Positions 58,614-64,000 of a stretch of 64,000 bases of DNA are shown here, one piece after another. This stretch comes from Ampelocalamus luodianensis (taxonomy: Eukaryota > Streptophyta > Magnoliopsida > Poales > Poaceae): contig CM070624.1 of assembly GCA_036346255.1 (NCBI GenBank), forward strand, positions 13,982,626 to 14,046,625, in the 5' to 3' direction. The position numbers were made by a program, and so were the translations under genes. The notes under the pieces were generated by a model. That model saw only the letters and a program-made list of their open reading frames with translations. It had not been told where the DNA came from and searched no databases. The stretch's first letter is position 1; each line of letters opens with the position of its first letter.

Positions 58614-59740
58614 TAGGGGTGAAAACGGATCGGAAACGGACGGATAATGGCTTTGCCATATTTGTTTTTATTTTTTTTTCGGATCTGGATACGAATACAA
58701 ATACCCCGGATACCAATACGAATACAAATAGTATCGAATACGAATCGAAATAAATACGGTCACAGATATTTTTCGGAACATGAAAACCCTTTAAATTGTA
58801 TGCCAGAAATTAACGAAAATATATAACTAATTTATTTAATGTAAACATTCATGAATTGTTCATATTTTCAGCAACCACACATAACATTGACACTAGCAAG
58901 TTACATTAACTAGTTCATCACAAATATAACACTTAGTTTACCATATTTAGCTCATAAGTAATAACTCACAAAGTCATCACACATTCACACTTAGTTCATC
59001 ATATACATAAAATTTAATTCACACTAACATCGATTAGACTGGATGGTTAATCTATACGCAAATGATGGTAACATCCCAAAGTATGTTACTAAAAATAAAA
59101 TTAATAAAGTTATTATTTTATTAGATTTTCTGAGATTTAAAAGAGTTTTCCTGGTTAAAAATAATAATAAAAAATAAAGTCAATTATTTAATTTTCTAGT
59201 TTTTAATGAAAAAATAAAATTTTTGAGTTTTCTGGGATTTTATTGGATAAAAAGTGAAAAAATTTAATTAATTTATTGAATTGTCTGGATTTTAAAAAGG
59301 TTTTTCCTATTTTTAGAAATTTAAAATAATTTATATACAAAAATAAAAACCAACTTTAAGTTGGAATTAATTTTATTAAGTTAAAAATAATTCAACGAAT
59401 TTCTGTGATTTTTTCTAGGATTTTTGAATTCTATTTGCTATTTTTTAAAAGACTATTTGATTTGTTGCATTTTCTGAAATTCGAAAATCAATTAAAATCT
59501 CCTTTTCTCTTTTGGGCTGAAATCCGGATATCCGGACTCCGTCTTATCCGGATAATCCGTATTCGTTTCCGTATCCGCCGGATAGCATGCCTACCGTACT
59601 CGTTCCTGTTTCCGGCAAAAAAAAAAAAAACCGAATCCGTTTTCGACCCAAAAAATATCCGAGGAAAATCCGATCCGAGACATTTCGAATCCGTTTTTGT
59701 CCGGATCGGTCGAAAACTATCCGATCCGTTTTCACCCCTA
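58614..59740. mobile_element. hAT element 2, non-autonomous, with 8-bp TSD and embedded LTR fragment
   Basis: The left end is TAGGGGTGAAAACGGATCGG and the right end is CCGATCCGTTTTCACCCCTA. The perfect 8-bp duplication ACCATAAC flanks it (58606-58613 and 59741-59748). Subterminal ATCCGGATA-like repeats lie on both sides, as in grass hATs. It has no transposase. The centre (59070-59524) is a piece of a long LTR. Confidence 0.9.
59070..59524 (+). repeat. 5' fragment of a long LTR inside hAT element 2
   Basis: Begins GGTAACATCCCAAAG. It carries blocks also seen in solo LTR copy 1 in the same order: AATTTTTCTGAG-like, then ATTTGCTATTTT, then TTTCTGAAATTCGAAAATC. It then stops abruptly before the hAT subterminal repeats. 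No LTR 3' end or target duplication is present. Confidence 0.5.
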
Positions 59741-60433
59741 ACCATAACATACATGTATTGCATGTATGAAGTAATATAGTCAGAAAACCATATGAGCTGC
59801 AGAATAACGTTGTAAGAAGACACATGAACATTGAGAAAAAACTGTAACTAGCTTCAGGAGCATATAGCAGATACTCTAAAACTCATCCCAGTTGGAACCT
59901 TCATTCCAAGCACAAATTACAATTTATCAAATAATCGTATTTGTTGCAGATAACCCAAGCATGATACTAAATTGATTCATTGTAGTTTTTGAAAGGAGAG
60001 TAATTTAAAACTAAGATTGGGACGTGCGTTTCATATATGAGTAAAACAAAAATTACTTCGAAAAACCTTGCTGGAAGCAACACGACACCAAAACAAACAA
60101 TAGAACCAGACTTCATTCATTTAAGTATTTAACCTCCATGCTTAAGGCATGCGTTCACAGTAGTATGATCATGATAACGACCGAAAATAAATAGGAGCTT
60201 TTATGTAAGCTTGTTTATCTGATAGTAAATCTCGTATAAGTGTGCGCATGAACAATAGTTGAATTTCACATATATCTTCTAATATAGCATGTACAACGTA
60301 ACCACAATAAATAGCCCCGATAGACAATCCCATGGTAAAAATAACTAGTGTTAGAGGCCAATGGATCTTTAGTAAGAATTCTAACGGAAATTTAACTCTA
60401 GGCCTAGGGCCACAATGAGTTATGCAGAAGGGG
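59741..60433. other. Spacer, no gene seen
   Basis: AT-rich flank. The 60169-60480 minus-strand ORF overlaps the end of the CTP synthase pseudogene but in another frame. Confidence 0.3.
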
Positions 60434-61535
60434 CTATATGCACTCTGATTTAGCAGACTTGCAATGAGCAGCCTTGACAAATGTCGTCCTTGATCCTAGG
60501 CGCATTGTGCCACCCATATGTGTTTTGGCACCCTAAAACAAAAATAAATAAATAAAGCTATAATATCAAGATGATCTGCATGGGATAAGTTTTTCTCTTG
60601 CCATTGAATTTTCAATGGTGAACGGTGCCATGTTTAATTCACAATGAAAATTGCAAGCGACTTTACAAAAGAATTACCTCAGGCATAAAAATACCACATG
60701 GGGTCTTGGCATTGGGATAAAATTCAGTGCTATTCGCGCCAAGGAGATTCATGACATGCCGAGCAAACTCTACGACAATAATCTGCATCCCAAGACATCT
60801 ACCAAGATATGGGACATTATTTTCACGGGCATACATAGTGGCCAGAATTTTCCCTTGAAGACCTGTATCTCCAAAACCACTAGGTACTAAAATGCCATCG
60901 ACGCCCTGAAATGATAGCTCTTCGGATAACCATGATAAAAAGTAAAATATGTTATGGTAATCATATGTGTGTCACCATTCCAATATTCCTAGTGTATAAA
61001 ACATTTTTTATGCAAAATCCTCGCCTTCTGTAAATTCCATGCTGCTTTGTAATCATCAGGTGCCTAGAAAATTTAGCACGGGCCAAGTAAGAAAATAAAA
61101 CAGCTCAGATAGATCATGTGGAGTAATAGGAGATTGGCAGTGGAATCCTCAAGATCGGTAGAAGCTGTTGAGGAACCGTCGCTGGCGAGTCCAGTCCGAA
61201 CGATTACCTCGTAGACAAGCGTAGAATCGTAAGAACAATACAAGAACACAAGAACAGAATAAGAGATAGAACACAGAGATAAGCTTCCTGCGGCAATCAA
61301 CAGACGCTTGAAAGAGGGTCTAAATTTGTTTCGCAAGAGACTCAAATATTAGACAGTAGTAATCAAATTTCGAAGTTAAAAATTGATTATCACCGTGATA
61401 ATATAGCTCACCTTCCACACGGAGACGCATGAAACAGATAAGCCAGTGTACTTCTCGACCATATTCATCCTGGAAATCAAGTGGTAAATCGGATCGCTGG
61501 AAATCACCAACCTAGACATCCTAGAAAACTAATTT
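60434..61535 (-). pseudogene. CTP synthase gene fragment (truncated, disrupted)
   Basis: Minus-strand exons match the region around the glutamine amidotransferase domain. At 61535-61400 a diverged stretch has Met-Val-Glu-Lys-Tyr-Thr-Gly-Leu-Ser. At 61063-61005 is Ala-Pro-Asp-Asp-Tyr-Lys-Ala-Ala-Trp. Exon 60905-60678 holds Gly-Val-Asp-Gly-Ile-Leu-Val-Pro and the catalytic Cys in Arg-Cys-Leu-Gly-Met-Gln, and has GT-AG borders. Exon 60532-60434 has Lys-Thr-His-Met-Gly-Gly-Thr-Met-Arg-Leu-Gly, then an early stop. Introns are kept, so this came from genomic DNA rather than mRNA. CTP synthase makes CTP from UTP and glutamine. The synthetase domain is absent, Pro-Gly-Gly has become Pro-Ser-Gly, and the frame is broken, so it is non-functional. 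A copia LTR fragment (61166-61280) interrupts it. Confidence 0.8.
61166..61280 (-). repeat. Copia LTR 3' fragment, same family as 11099-17944
   Basis: The reverse complement of this stretch matches the last 120 or so bases of the copia LTR: CTCTGTGTTCTATCTCTTATT, then TTACGATTCTA, then GAGGTAATCG and GACTCGCCAGCGACGG, ending CCTCAACA. It is diverged by several substitutions and a small rearrangement, so it is an older member of that family. Confidence 0.85.
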
Positions 61536-62514
61536 CAATCATACATTCATACTAGACAAGCATTGCGGGTGAGGATGAAGAGAGTAAACCCCAAAGAGGG
61601 AGAAAAGGAGTAATATCCAAGTCAATAGCTGATAAATCGGAGCAGCGGCAGCGGCGCTTGATGAGCGGCGGCGGCTAGGCTAAGGAGGTCATGAAGACCT
61701 CCGGGATGCCCAAGTTTCTGGCTGCCTAAGCGCGCAGGGGTGTGGGAAGCACACTGATGGCTGCCACCCAAGGTTCTAAAAAAGCGGTATGCGGTATTTC
61801 TTTGGTCACCCACCTAATAGCGATTATACGACCTAATCGATCTGATTATTCAGCTTAACTGGTTATTATGCGGTACCAGGTAGGGGTACCTGTTCCTTGT
61901 ATACGGGCTATTATATGGCCTAGTAGACCCATTTTTTGAACACTGCTGCCACCAACCCGACCGACGCCCTCTTGAGTCGAGCGATCAAGTGCAGTACCGT
62001 AGATCGACAACGACGGTGTTGTTTATAGTGGTCTAGGACTCCAGGTGAGGCCGCACACTAGCCAGATCTAGCCGCCCAAGGGGAAGAAGTGGCGAGAGAG
62101 AGGAGGGTGCAACAGGGAGAGGATGGAAGTGTGAGAGGCTCACCTCGCCGTCTTCGCTACTATAGAGTAATAGCTAATGAGGCCTTTGGTTTGATTTGGG
62201 TCGAGGTCCATGATGACAGATTGGCAACAATAGCGTGGCCCACGATGATCTAGGGTTCGAGGCCATGGCCGGCTAGGACGGCAGCAACGCCGTAGGCTGA
62301 GGCCATGGGGGCGGGGCCGTAGTGCGAGCTGGACTAGGGCGAAGGTGCGAGGGAAGCAAGGAGGCAACCGGATTGGTGGCACAAGAGTACAAATCAGTAG
62401 TGGAGGGTCGGTTTAGGGTGAGCTAGGGTTCCGACCAAGACTAAGGAAAGAGACTTATGGTGCCGATGGCGGCATGGCATGCTCACCGGTGGCTGTAGCG
62501 GCGGTAGTGAAGAA
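61536..62514. other. GC-rich spacer, no gene supported
   Basis: GC-rich in parts (61640-62150 and 62240-62500), with short ORFs on both strands and no recognisable domain. It may be part of the same mobile or captured segment as the CTP synthase fragment. Confidence 0.3.
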
Positions 62515-64000
62515 TCTAGACCCTATTTTAGTGTTTTGGTAATTAACAACAACCGTCAATTGTAAACTAACTTGTTTTTGTCAAGTGTTTGAAAGGGTTA
62601 GCCTCGGATAAAGAGAAAAAGCACTAAAGGTATTCAAGTAATGGTTATCAACATCGTCTAGCTTAAGGCAAATGTATCTAGTCGAATATGATCTTTTCAT
62701 AGTTGTACCAGTCTAGGAGTGTGAAGGATAAAAGATCATATTGCTAGTGTAGGTAATCGTACTATGAAGAGGGATCAATAGTTAGTAGCTTGATAGCAAA
62801 GTGTTCTTTCGACCACAATGCTCAAACTCACTTGGTTGAATCTTGGAATTCTTAGTGTTCTTTTGGCCACAAATTTATCGGTTCTTTATTTCTTAGCCGG
62901 ATTGACCGTAGTTGGAGTGCCGGACTGACCAGACCTCTAGTTCATCTTTGCTGTTAGTTTTTTCTAGAGAGCTCATTTTTTATAATTTTGCTGGCCGGAC
63001 TGACCGCAAGTATACGATCGGACTGATCGGACCCCCGATCTGAATAGGGCGGTGTCGTCGATCTTATGAAAATAAAAAGAGGAAAATGACATGGGATTTC
63101 TTGGGATAGAATGAGATTTTGCTCTTTATTGATATGAACTGGCTATTACAAAGGGTGCCTGCAATCAGACGGTGATCTAGTCCTAATTATACTAAACGTA
63201 ATGTTTGCTATGCTAATATTTTGGATGAAAATCCAACTCGTCTCTCCCTCTTCTCCTCCTTCCTCCTTTAAGTAGTTGGCGAAGTGGTGATAGTTACTTC
63301 TGGAGATAACGCCTGTTGAGAAGCGTCGCGGCTGGTCGGAGCGAGGTGGCGGCTGATGAAGTATCAACCGTTCTGCGGTTAAGTGTCTGTGAGACACTTC
63401 AACTGCATGATGGATGTTTGTCAGTGTCTTAGGATCACGTATCGTCGCGTGGTATGGAATATACACATGTGTTCCATTCATCACACGGTAAGGAATATAC
63501 CTGGAGTTAGATCTGGATATCAGTTCATAACTTCTACGAGCAGCTATCTGGTCGGAGACTAGGTGTAGGACTTTGTCCGATCAGGGTACCCAATATATAA
63601 CCTCTGAAATCCTTACGACCAAGGAGGTCGTTAGCCTTAGGGGTTACGACTATGAAGACGTATGGTCTTTATATATTAAAGTAATATATATAGGTTTTAA
63701 TCCTCGTTAGGTGGTCAGATTTTTCCAGAGAAACTCTTTTTTGGCTTCAACCCTTCTCTATTTTGCTATCCGGACTGACAGGACCTCCGGTCATTGATGT
63801 GATCAGTTTTTTTTTTTCAAAGAAGGGTGTTCTTGCATCTTGCTACTTAATTTTCCATGCCGGATTAACTGTAATGTTTTCATCGGTCACACTAGAACCC
63901 TGGACTGACTAACGCGGTCAGTTTTTTTCCAATAGCAAGTTTTTTTCGTTTTGGAAATCTTTTGAACCCGTTCTGATCGGACCATATGTGGGTGGACTGA
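62515..64000. repeat. Unclassified grass repeat running off the right edge
   Basis: Begins near AGACCCTATTTTAGTGTTTTGG, a start seen in common grass repeats. It carries recurring variants of CCGGACTGACCG(G/C) at about 62940, 62995, 63022, 63770 and 63900. The AT/GC-mixed stretch 63080-63720 contains a minus-strand CAATAAAGAGC and CCTTTGTAATAG stretch, and may be a nested LTR. No ends can be defined within the window. Confidence 0.45.

Noticed and set aside
61120..61140. Possible Helitron 5' end (minus-strand TCTCCTATTACTCC after A)
   Set aside because: It resembles the expected start only loosely and lies inside the CTP synthase pseudogene. No second copy was available to confirm it.

Overview
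This window is nuclear DNA of a grass (Poaceae). The evidence is two plant-type nuclear tRNA genes, intron-rich genes with GT-AG junctions, GC-rich first exons, and a dense set of grass-type transposons: long solo LTRs, a Ty1/copia element, a Helitron, hAT elements, Mutator-like elements (MULEs), and Stowaway and Tourist MITEs. I cannot name the species. No bacterial-type operons, CRISPR arrays or rRNA genes are visible.

Layout. 1-1378: the last exon and 3' end of a plus-strand gene that enters from the left. 1379-7593: a Helitron-like element (minus strand) with a perfect solo LTR nested in it (3114-6249). 7904-9277: a very small membrane-protein gene split by a 1.17-kb hAT element (8094-9261). 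10156-10227: tRNA-Thr(UGU). 11099-17944: a full-length but coding-dead Ty1/copia retrotransposon with near-identical LTRs. 17997-18069: tRNA-Phe(GAA), minus strand. 20262-20858: an intact class I TCP transcription factor. 22295-25898: a second long solo LTR.

27128-37052 is the main gene: a 16-exon minus-strand gene for a Spinster-type (sphingolipid transporter-like) MFS protein of 577 aa. Its introns hold a foldback MULE, a Tourist MITE and a hAT-like insertion. 37847-38099: a Stowaway MITE. 39061-43370: a TIR element carrying a truncated long LTR. 44390-47560: a long solo LTR in inverse orientation. 49774-55310: a decayed MULE with transposase remnants and a plant-mobile-domain-like ORF.

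56371-56973 is an intact single-exon nicotinamidase/isochorismatase-family gene. 57549-62200 holds a possible Helitron 3' end, a second hAT (58614-59740), and an exon-intron-structured CTP synthase pseudogene (60434-61535) with a related copia LTR fragment in it. 62515-64000 is an unclassified repeat running off the right edge.

The functional loci are therefore few: two tRNAs, the TCP factor, the Spinster transporter, the nicotinamidase-like enzyme, and perhaps the partial left-edge gene. Most of the rest is nested mobile DNA. Target-site duplications can be read directly for many insertions: 5 bp for the LTR elements, 8 bp for hATs, about 9 bp for MULEs, TA for Stowaway and TTA for Tourist. 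I see no evidence that the genes form a pathway.
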